From positions 19,896,488 through 19,960,487 of the forward strand of contig CM037474.1 in the NCBI GenBank assembly GCA_021014325.1: 64,000 nt of DNA, read 5' to 3'. The DNA is from Plazaster borealis. Taxonomy: Eukaryota; Echinodermata; Asteroidea; Forcipulatida; Labidiasteridae. This document shows, one piece after another, positions 51,501 through 63,500 of the stretch. The notes under the pieces were generated by a model. That model was not told the origin of the DNA. It made no database searches and was given only the letters and a program-made list of their open reading frames with translations. A program made the position numbers and the translations under genes. The first letter of the stretch is position 1, and each line of letters opens with the position of its first letter.

Positions 51501-54500
51501 TTGAAATGTTCAGTCACTCATATCTGCTTGCTAGAACAGATGGCAAATTAGCATGCCTTAATCAGGCATGAGAATCTTCCAGTTTAAACCGGAATTCGTT
51601 TTTTTTTTCCCTTTCAAATTTGTGGTCTTCCAGTTCAGTGTGAATTTGATATAAAATTTTTGGGTTGAGTTGTAGGGGGTATACATTTGGATTTTGCTTA
51701 TCCCTCTTCTCTAATCAAAAATTGTAAGTTTACCCATGGAGGTAATCGTATATCGCGTATGGACACCGTTCGTGAAAAAACAGCACGTTAACAATTGCTG
51801 CCCGGCTTCCATGTGCATTATGCAGCGAGATCAATGGATAAGTGTAGACTTCTCTCATTCCTCGCTTCAATCACGTAATATGTTCACTGCTGCAGCAAAA
51901 GAACAAGTGTGGAGACTTTTACAAGTCTACTGACAGTTCAGTGCGGCGCTGACGCCTGGGTCACCTTGTCCAAATTCCGGACATGCGGTTAGATTTTTCC
52001 GATTTTTTTCGTACGAAATGGATTTCCCGTTTTTGTCATCATCGCCCATTCTCATGCCTGCTTAAAAGAAGGCTTACTGTTAACAGTGGTTATGAAACAG
52101 AAACTGTGCTAATAAGGCCCATAAGCAAAGCTAAAGGCACACTAACTTGCTGGCTGTTCTAGTATAAGCAGATGAACGCTCATGTTTAATAAGAGTGGGC
52201 ACCAGGCTACTAAGACGCAATTTAACCAGGAGTTTGATATCTTGAATGTTCCAAATTGGCCAAATTAGTTCATAAACCATTAAATCAATTTTTGTAAAAC
52301 TAGTTAATTATTGGTTTTAAAGTTTATGTGATGTATTTTGTAATTTTTGATGTAGTTTATAACGAATCCAACCGATTATGGTTGCTAATAAAATGATCCT
52401 TATCCGTTATCCATTGCCTTCATACCAACTCGCAAGAAAGCAAGGCAAACCCTTGAGACACAAACAATTACTACACGCTTTTCCCCATATTGTGATACAT
52501 AAAATGTTACTTTGCTTTCGAACTTTACTGGAAGGATGTTACTGGGCTGAATATTGCAATAAAAATGAGAGGTAAAGTCAACACATTTACATGCTATGAT
52601 TTGACGATGTCGGTTATTTCAATCAATGCTATGATAAAGTTAAAATAATAAAGAGTTAAGAGGCTTCATCAAGTATTTGCTCCATGTTTTGTGGTTAGTA
52701 AATATAACAAAACTGTTTACATTAAAAAGAACTTAATAAGTAATACATGAAATATATTTTAGATTTGCAGGAATTGTGTTATTAAAAATTATCTGCACAG
52801 GTTTTTGTTGATTAATATTGCTAGAGCAGATGTCTTACCACTAGACCACCGAGCTAGCCCACTGGCTAGCGGAAGTTACCCGCTGCTAAAACATAGGATT
52901 CGAAGTGCCTCTAGCCACCTGGCTAGCTTGGTGGTCTAGTGTTGCAAAGGTCGTGGGTTCAAACCCCAACCAAATAATTTGCCTGTGGATTTTTTCACAG
53001 AACTCGGGAAAAGTACTGAGTATACAGTGCTTAATACACATCGGTGTAAGGGTAAAAACAAATATAAAAAAATAAAAACTATATAACTTTTTATTTCCTT
53101 TCAAGGTGTCATCTGTAGCTTTCTTCATTTCCTTACCAAACCACCAGGAAACAGTTCTAACCTCTACACGAATTCCTTACAGTATTTGCAGTTCACTTTG
53201 GGGCAAGGTTTATTGAGTTGCAAAGTTTCAGAAGGAATAGAAGACAAAATCACAAGAGTATGGAGTCACATACTAAAGTATCAAGCATCATGTTTGAATG
53301 ATACAGTAAAGGTATGCATTGAGGAGATTTGTAAACATGAGCCCCCCCCCCTCGTACAAGCTAGATGTACTGACATCCAAATGTTAAAACAAACAATTTG
53401 CAAGGACAATGTGTAGTACAAATCAACAAATCAACTATGACATGTGTGTCCAAAGAGTACGTTTCTAAGTTTTGATCAACGATCATCATCCAGGGTCTGC
53501 CCTTAACTTTTTCAGTGACTGGCCACCAGGGCCAGTTAGCTTGTCATTTCACGAGTCCGTAATAGACCTTATGCACATGACGTCATTTCAGTAGGGCGCC
53601 CTCGCTTAGAGGTCAAAAGGCGCTTGTTCATTGGCCAATCTTGTGCGCCGCGCGTACAAATCTGTGCGTTTCCATTGTTTCGTCATCGTTTTACCTCTAA
53701 GATGGCGGCTGGATGACGTCAATGCATAAGGTCTATTCAAGAAATAGGGATGCTTTTTAACACTGAACTAGCCAGCCGGACCACTTGGAGGGAATTTTGA
53801 CTGATCCTCAGGTGTTTAAACTGGCGGTTGGCCAGCGAACCACTGTTAAGCGAGGAGGATGTCATCCTTGTGATTTCAGTTAATAAATCATCAAATTAAA
53901 GGGTCTGTATACGCTTGGTAATTACTCATAAAAAGAGTGGTAGTAAAAACTTACTTGGTAAGAAGTACAGCAGCTTCTGATAGTATAAAACATTTTGAGA
54001 AACATTTCACTTTGAAGTAATGTGGAAAAAGATATCAGTTTTTATCCAAACAAAATTGAATCTGAGAAGCGTTTCTGTCAAAAACTTTTCTCAGATTATG
54101 TATTCCAATTGCAGGTTATTTTTTCTATGTGGACATAACTGGTATATATCTACATTTATATAGGATTGAAACAACCAGTGGGTTCCAATTACCAAACGTA
54201 TACAATCCCTTTAACTAACATCACACTTTAATTACATTCCAACTTTCTTTATAAAAAGCTGTTACTGTTCCTCATATTTTAAAAGATTGAAAAAAAGCAA
54301 ACCAATACTCATTGAAAACAAAGTGTCCATGAGAATGGAATAAAAAGAAGGCATGTTCATCAGCCTGTCCAGCATAAACAAAAAACAGAGTTTGAAACAG
54401 AATATTGCAGGTCAAGAGGGGGCGCTGTTGAAAAAAGATTTTTTTCAAGGCTGGCAATACTTACCATGGATATTTCAAACAGCCGTGTAGTCTTTGACCT

Positions 54501-57500
54501 TTGACCACCAAATCACTGTGCTTTTTCCTTTCATTATCACTGTAGATTTTTGTAATATAGCCAGCATAATCACAAAACTTAAAGGTGAATATTGTTTTTT
54601 TCTTAGGTTATTTAAAACTAAGAGCATTCTTGACAGGGTTTTCGCTCTGATAGATAAGCATGAATCTAAGGCATATCTGTTTTGTATCCTGTCTAATCGA
54701 AGGAGTTATTTGTGTTGTTCGTTGGGGTTCGAGGTGGGGGCTTTTTCTAGATGTTTAATTTTTTATTGATTTTTTACTCCATATTGACAAAATGGTTACA
54801 ATCAACTACCATACATCATTTGTTCATTCACTACCGTGATGAGCAAATTATAGCACATTTTCTTACAAAGCAATGCACATAAGGTAAATTCTAATCCAGT
54901 AACATTGAGACAAACCCACTCCATTTTACGATGAGTGTGAGGGGGTCTTTAACCATAAATCCATCAAGCACTAGAATCCTTCCTCACTCTAATGAAATCC
55001 AACACAATATGATAATTCATTACCCAAACTGTTGGACTCTGATTATGGTGGTATGCCTGATCCCATGTAAAGTATAATCAGTTTACTAGTTCAGTCCTCA
55101 GTCCAACACCATACAGTAACTCAACACTCAAACTGTTGGACTCTGATTATGGTGGTATGCCTGATCCCATGTAAAGCATGATCAGTTTACGAGTGCAGTC
55201 CTCAGTCCAACACCATACAGCAACTCAACACCCAAACTGTTGGACTCTGATTATGGTGGTATGCCTGATCCCATGTAAAGTATAATCAGTTTACTAGTGC
55301 AGTCCACAGTCCAACACCATACAGTAACTCTACACCCAAACTGTTGGACTCTGATTATGGTGGTATGCCTGATCCCATGTAAAGTATAATCAATTTTAAT
55401 AAGTGCAGTCCGCAGAATCAAACAAACCATGCAGTTGGATATCAGATGAGTTAATGGTGGTTAGGGTTCATTGTGCATTATACAACTTTTCAACCTGTCT
55501 GAAACTTAAGACACAGACCATGAAGAGATTAAGTGGAACCTAAGATCCTGGACTAGCCATCCAACCATGCAAATACAACATGTAGGAACAGTCTCCCATC
55601 CATACAAGTAACTGACACAGTCAATAGTGCTTTAACTCTTTCACGCGCCGACCGGACGCTAGCGACTGGTTTAAATCCCTTCAGAAAAATAGTTGTAAAA
55701 CGAAAAACAAAGATCGCACGGCCACACAGTTTTCATAATGGGAAAGAGGACTCTTGAGGTTGCTATTGTAACCTGTTTTGGGGGGGAGGGGTCGCCATTT
55801 GAAAAAAAACTTTGAGTAAACAATTAATGTGTCCATATGATCAATTTATCACTAAAATAAATGGTGCATGAAAGGGTTAACATAGTTGAGCAATACACCA
55901 TACAACTAAGCTCTACCCCGCCATTCATTGGCAAATCACAACCATGACGATCCAGCCCAAAAGGGTTACAAAAAAGTCTCACACTACAATCATGTGGCAA
56001 CATTGGTCAACAAGCTGCAACCATCTGGATGTGGACAGCGTTTGGCAGAGTGGGATTGTACACGCTAGGCGCGTTACCTATGAGCATAATGCATGGGGTG
56101 CAGTGTGCTGTTTGACAGAGAGGAAATGCACATGTTGTACGCGTTACCCTCATAGGCATTGTTGCTGTGAAGATGCTAAAGGTAGGCAGGGCTTAATGGA
56201 TTGGTCTAATGTAACAAGTCAATTGATTACTGGAACACTGACACGCATGGGTGTCTTGGTCACACAAGTCAATTGAGATCTTAATACTTTACAGGTATAA
56301 TTGTATTTTCAAAGCATGTACATGTATTGTCCAGGCATGATATTTGACCCTTGACAAAACAATAGGCACATTTTATTGAGTACAAGGGCCGACCTACAAA
56401 TGGTATACTCTTTTGTGAACTTTTCCAGGCTATTTAATAATAACCTGACTGAGGACAAAAGAACAAACCAGAAATTGGATTAAAATAGGAAGAAAATCAT
56501 GTCTGATATTCTTGGAACCAACTCTCTGTCATCAAAACTCTATTTACAATTTTCCTTGAAACACACTATGCCGGGAACAATGCTGCCATAATGGTGTCGC
56601 TATTCTTAAAAACAGGTTAGGGTGGGAGACAGGGCTACAACACTTAAGCCTGGGTCATACTTCCTGCAAATGTGAATGCGAAGCGAATTTGGACGTCACT
56701 TTGGCGTCACAGCTCTGTTTTCGCTGCGAATGTTTCGCAGGAGTTGAGCACAGCTCAGCCCTTGCGATTTGTTCGTTGCGAATTTGTGACATCAACATTC
56801 ATATCGCATTCGCATTCGCAGGAAGTATGAACCGGGCTTTATACGTTGAAATATGATGTTAATGAAATGTCGAGCAATGACTGTACCTTCTCATGAGCAA
56901 TCTCTCTCTTCCTTTCTGCACGTGTTTCTCAATCAGATCAGCCAATAGGACCTTAAGAATGGTGGTGCAGTAGTCCATCTTACCCTGCAGTGCCACCATC
57001 ATCAGAGATGCCACGTTACTCTTATCTTTCTGAGTGAAACTCTTCTGTTCTTCCAGGGTGCGGATGAATGTCAGCAAGAACTGCTTGTTGTTGACCAGCA
57101 GTTCAAACTGTACAAGGCCCTTCTCAATGTTAGTCTGGCTGGTGCCTGCAAGCTGCACATTCATACAATCACAATAACAAAATGTTCAGTCAATTGCAAA
57201 AAAGGAGTTGTAGCTCAAAGTTAGGGACTACATCTAACAGAATGACCCCGTAAGCTGGCTCACTGATTCACAGTTAGAGACTACATCTAACAGAATGACC
57301 CCGTAAGCTGGCTCACTGATTCACAGTTAGAGACTACATCTAACAGAATGACCCCGTAAGCTGGCTCACTGATTCACAGTTAGAGACTACATCTAACAGA
57401 ATGACACCATAAGCCTGCTCAGTGATTCAAAGTTAGAGACTACATCCCAATGGGTTGAAACTATCACAAGCCCATAAAACGTACATTGAGGTAGTTTTTC

Positions 57501-60500
57501 CTGGTTTTTTTTTTCCCATTTACTTCCAAAATGTGGCATTCTAGATTTCCTTTTTTACAAATGTTTTGCAAAGACTCTTCCGATAGGTTTATTTTTGTCA
57601 TAACCTTGATATGGGGAAATAGGAATTAAAGTTAAACTATTGTAAAAATACACACAAGTATGCAAGCGTTGGAGCCAGAAGTACTGAAACCCCAATCAAG
57701 CAACATGACACATATGACATGCTGATTTATACCTAGATTAATGCTTGGCAGGTTGAAACAATGCAAGCCTTTGATTGCAGACGCTGAGATGACTTACCGA
57801 TAATTCCTTGAGTACACTATGGTTAGGCTGGTCTGGGAATAACGTTTTGATGCAGTACATATGATACTCTCGAAATGGGATTGCAACTAAATCTCTGGTC
57901 AACACGGTCACCGCTGTTTGTAGTTCGGCAAATGCTGGAGAAATCAAACATGGACATTGTCAATCTTAGTCACATCAAACATGGACATTGTCAATCTTAG
58001 TCACATCACATTGTCAATCTTAGTCAAATCAAACATGGACATTGTCAATCTTAGTCACATCAAACATGGACATTGTCAATCTTAGTCACATCAAACATGG
58101 ACATTGTCAATCTTAGTCACATCACATTGTCAATCTTAGTCAAATCAAACATGGACATTGTCAATCTTAGTCACATCAAACATGGACATGTCAATCTTAG
58201 TCACATCACATTGTCAATTTTAGTCAAATCAAACATGGACATTGTCAATCTTAGTAATATCAAACATTGACATTGTCAATCTTAGTCAAATCAAACATGG
58301 ACATTGTCAATCTTAGTCACATCAAACATGGACATTGTCAATCTTAGTAATATCCAACATGGACATTGTCAATCTTAGTCACATCCAACATGGACATTGT
58401 CAATCTTAGTCACATCAAACAAAGACATTGTCAATCTTAGTCAAATCAAACATGGACATTGTCAATCTTAGTAATATCCAACATGGACATTGTAAATCTT
58501 AGTAATAACCACCATGGACATTGTCAATCTTAGTCATATCTAACATGGACATTCTCAATCTTAGTCACATCAAACATGGACATTGTAAATCTTAGTCATA
58601 TCCAACATGGACATTGTCAATCTTAGTCAAATCTATGACCTTTGAGTGTAGTGCGTAAAAAGCAAATATGAATGTCAGGCCACAGGCATGCTTCCAAGTT
58701 TCCGTGTTAACAAAAATGCTCAACGGAGCGATTGATTAAATTGGATAACGAATCATTGGAAATGCTGACAGACACTTCAGTATTTCCGGCCAAACAGACC
58801 AATGGATCCAACCAGAGTTTTAAATCCTTGCTTACCTTCTTTGCATTCTTTGGCCACTTGCATTTCATACAAGGCAATTTGATCTCTAATGCGTCTGTCG
58901 GTTGTATCACTTGGAAACATCTTACGGTACACAATGGCACAAATGATGATGAAGAGCAGAAAGCCACAACAGCCAAGGATGATATACACGATGTAGTATT
59001 CTCCAATGTACTGCAGCTGACCAACGGTAAAATTCAGGTTACCTTGGTACACCTGGGACAAATCAAATTAAATTTTATTTGTCAGGGTTTACATCACATC
59101 AAATTATTTTCAAGTTCGTTATGTCTGCATTAAAATCAAGATAAGAACTCAACACAGAACAGAAGTCTGTGAATATTTCAGCTTATGACTCTTATATCAG
59201 CTATAGGGTGTCAAGCCGAGCAGTTCGAATCCCGGGCATGACATTTGTGTCCTTGAGCAAGATGCTTTACTATAATTGCTTCTCTTCACCCAGGGGTATA
59301 AATGGGTACCTGCGAGGGTAGAGGTTGATATTGTGTTTCAAAAAGCCTTCAGAGCGCCACGGCAGCCCAGGGCTGTATACTCCCCATGGAGCTGAGAAAG
59401 ATTAAAGGAATGTTATGGGCCCAATGACCAGGGCACTAATGTAAAGCGCATTGATATGTTATTGTAAAATGCGCTATATATAAGAACTAGTTATTATTAT
59501 TATTATTATAGACCTCTTGCACTGAAGTCACACACAGCTAGTGTTTGCCTTAGATGCCTTGCACTGTCCTTACGCACAGCTACAGTCTGCCCATGGTTTG
59601 CCATTTTGGGAGACAAATTGCACGTATTAAATATATGGTGAGAGTGTAAAATACTCACTAACACAAGGGGAAACTGACTGCCAAAATGGCACAACCAAGA
59701 AAGATTGTGACGATGATGTCAGGTGAATATGGTTTTGTATGGAAATCAAAGGCAAAAGTTTGTCATATAATAATAATAATATAGTCTTATATAACCCACG
59801 TATCTACCAAGAAGATACTCAAGGCGATTGAACAGACAAACAGTAAGTTTTACCCGCAAGGTATGCGGGGCTACGTTTTTGAAGTATGAGACCTATTCCT
59901 TTACATAGCACCATGTAATGGTTTACAAGGTGCTGTGGCGCAATATGCTGCCGATCAAACCAGGAACACCGGGGCGAACCCCTTCTCTTTACGATAAGTG
60001 CACTGGGTTCTTTTACGTGCATTACACATGTACACCAATGTAATGCCACCGTTAGATGGCAAAATGACATACCACAACTTCGGGGAATTTAGTTCCTGTG
60101 TTGCTTGCCGGCTGCTCATCTGGTGGTGAACATGTCAGCAGTGTCTCTATCAATGTCACTTCATCACAGAAAGCATCTCCAATTGCAACTCTTACATCAC
60201 CTTCCTTGTAAGCTAGGGTTAGATTCTGACCCTGAGCAGAACAAATGAAATAGGAAGTCAACATTAAATATGTAATAAGGTATTCACTGATCCAATGAAT
60301 AGAGCAAAATTCGAACTGTTTGAACAAGCCCTGGGTAAAGACATGCAACAAATACATCAATACAGGGTGCGTTCGATTAGCTTCCCTGGGTCGACCCCAG
60401 TGTGCTCATCCGGGTGAGCCCCTGACATGAGCTAATCGAACGCCAACTTCCCCCAGAATTCACACAATGCATCTTCGGGGAACCGACTGGAACTATTTTC

Positions 60501-63500
60501 CATGTGTGCACATTACGTCCGTTGATTCACGAAAAGATCGTAAAATAATTATTCTCAAGGTAAAACTGCAACATTAAATTATTTTACAAGCCCACGTTGT
60601 AACAAAAGTACTCGTCTTTGAAAAAGAAAAAAATTAATACTCACAAAGTCACTGTTTTAAGGGTGAAAATGTGTGTGAAACTTACTGAAAGTGTCTCGCA
60701 GAATTACAAACAAAATGGTGGCTATTGAGAACGTTTATCGTCGTGACGTCATGCACCTCGGTCAGCCCCAAGTGACCCCCTCGACAAGCAGGGCACTTGG
60801 GGCTGACCCGGGTGAGCCCAGAGAATGACGTCAAAGCTTTTCAAACGCTCCGGGGGGAGACCTGGGTCGACCCGGGGAAGCTAATCGAACGCACCCAGTA
60901 TAACATAAATATTCAGGGCAAACAACTAAAGATGCAATAAAAATGGATATGTTATGTAACAAATTGGAATAAAACTGTTTTCATTTTTGTCTTTTAGCTG
61001 TGGTCACATCATCTACTTTTGGCAGCAAAAACTCTACAATTGGTTCAAACCACTTTGTGCATTAAAAACAGCGCAGATGCATCCCATTACATTTGCTTTA
61101 TCTAAAACACAACAAAAAATACAAATCAAGGCTCTAAATAATCAACTCCATCAAAAACCGATTACTTAAATACAACACATTTTAATGACTAAGAGCAATG
61201 TTTTCCTACCGCAATTTCCAAGATGATTTTTTGATCAATCTTCAACTTGCGAATGTGATTCTCCTCCTTAAATTGAAAGTACACAGGGTCAGGGTAGAAC
61301 TTGAACGCCTGTACGCCAGCTATGCCTTCCAAGGAAGTAAAGTTCTTGACCCCATCCAGGATGAATCCATACTGTGACTGTGACAGGCTGAAGATGTTAT
61401 CTTGCGCGGTCTCCCGAACAAATCGCCTCTGCGTCGTCTCTGGTCCGACTTGGGGAGCCTCGCTGGGTGTAAGGAATGCCCCTATGTCTGGGGTGGGACA
61501 GGACATGCTGTTTGGCTTGGGTGGATTACAATCCTGAAGAAGAAGAAAAGAAATCAATTCATTTCAAGACATCTGAATACATAATTTATCAAGTCTGAAG
61601 TACTCCTGAGAGGCAATGTCACAAGAGGCAATTTTTTTTTGGCAAGTTCTAGACCTTTTAAGAGTCGAGAAGACAAACTGATCACCTTTAAATTTTCACA
61701 TCAGTTTCTTGGGGATAGAAACGCGCAGCGCACTTACAGTGTCCCCCGTTTTGTCCGGAGTCAAAATGTACGCAGAAGAATTGACTCCAAAAATGATAGA
61801 AATGGTAGTTACGCATTATGCAGAGCTGCAATCCGTATTGTGCAAGGGCATTTTCTACTGCTTTGTACGATTCGTAGTATTAATTCAATTATATTTTTTA
61901 TTGTCCAAAAAGGAAATTTGTGGTGCTCGCTAATCAGTGACCATAACATCTTTCATGGCAGTAATAATAACAGCGCACAATAACAATAATACATACAAAT
62001 ACGTCCAACATTATACAATATACATGAAACATTAATCAGAAGAGCGAGCCAGTCGCCACAGTGCAGCGCCCTCTAACGTGCAAAAGTTCTAGGACTCACC
62101 TGTATTAGTTTTGTACCATCCTTGATGAACTGTATCTTAGGGCTTTGAATCACATCCAAGTTGCTCCCACTGACTTCAATCATCAAGCCACCACTGGTAA
62201 ACATGAGACAATCACAACAGTACTTTATTTCTGCTACAGCACGTTTGTTTACTTGGATTTGTAACTGTTATTGCTGTTTAGTTCTATAATATAGACTCTT
62301 ATATAGCGCAATTCCAAAGAATGATCATTGCGCTTCAAACTTTATTACCCCTGGTCACTGGGCCATATATTTCATTCCTTAAACCATCTCAGCTCCCTGG
62401 GGGAGTATACAGCCTGTGCTGCCAAGTATGTAGCGCACTAAGCTAAATCAATCACAAGAACCATCTCTGCCCTCACAGGTACCCATTTACCCCTGGGCAA
62501 TTATAGGCAAGTGTCTTGCTCAAGGACACAAGTGTCATGACCGGGATTCGAACCCACACCCTGATGACTCAGCAACCAGAACTTGAGTCCAATGCACTAA
62601 ACCGCTCGGCCACGACACGCCACAGACAGTTCTCTGTCAAATTCGAAGTTTTAAGATGGAGTTCAAGTGTCAAGTTGAAGTAACTAGAAAATTTCAATGA
62701 ACAAAAATATAATTTGATAACAACATCCTGAAGAGATCAATAGCATCTCAGTCTGAGGACAGTCAACATGTGGTGTGATTAGCCATGTGCTTTCAGTTAA
62801 ATTTGTTTTGTTTGGGGGGTTTTTCACAAAAATATGAACTTTTTCCTCACAAAGCAAAACATTGTTATTGGCCTGACATTTCAACCTTTTTCAAGTCTTT
62901 CTTGAAGGCTAAATGACAACAAAACACAAATAAACAAGTATACTGGTGTAGCAGAAGCAGTCAAGTGGAAAGAAATGAAAAGAGAGAGAAGCAGAAAGCA
63001 CACAGAAAAAGCTAGAGATGAACAATGAAGAGGGTGACAAGGGGGGAGTTACAGGAAAGGGGCTGGTTTAACTGTTACACATTTCAGTAAAATTGCACAG
63101 AAATGCGAATTTATGATTGTTTGGTGAATGTATACGTACCTTTTGATGGTGTCATAGCGATTTAGGCCGATAATGACAGGATCTTGCTTGTATTGATATC
63201 TTGCAGAGGAGCTGTTCAGAGGCTCATCATCGAATAACATTACAACTGATCTGTTCCCAAAGCCTGCTGGTGTAGTACATAATAACTCATTCGCAGAACG
63301 ACTACATAATAGAAGAAAAAAGGTATTCTCTTACTTCATGCAATGCATCCATCATAACTTTTTTCTTAAAGTTAGCCCAACCCTGACCAAATCAAATACC
63401 CTGTCTGACCATTCAATTTCACAGATACACTATTCAAGCCTGCAAAATTAAATCATGTGGTGACTACACACTACCTATGCAGTACGATGGTTTTAAATGG

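Noticed and set aside
55022..55413. CRISPR-like spacing of 104-bp units
   Set aside because: The units are contiguous near-identical copies without unique spacers, in a eukaryotic intron.
57146..57152. Alternative acceptor six bases inside the plexin exon
   Set aside because: Possible as NAGNAG-like variation, but the upstream site gives the exact residue spacing seen between the LKEL-type and EKGL motifs of plexins.
57220..57450. CRISPR-like 53-bp repeats
   Set aside because: Continuous tandem repeat with no spacers.
61639..61983. 114-codon plus-strand frame in a plexin intron
   Set aside because: No recognisable motif, antisense to the plexin gene and low-complexity at its end; not supported as a gene.
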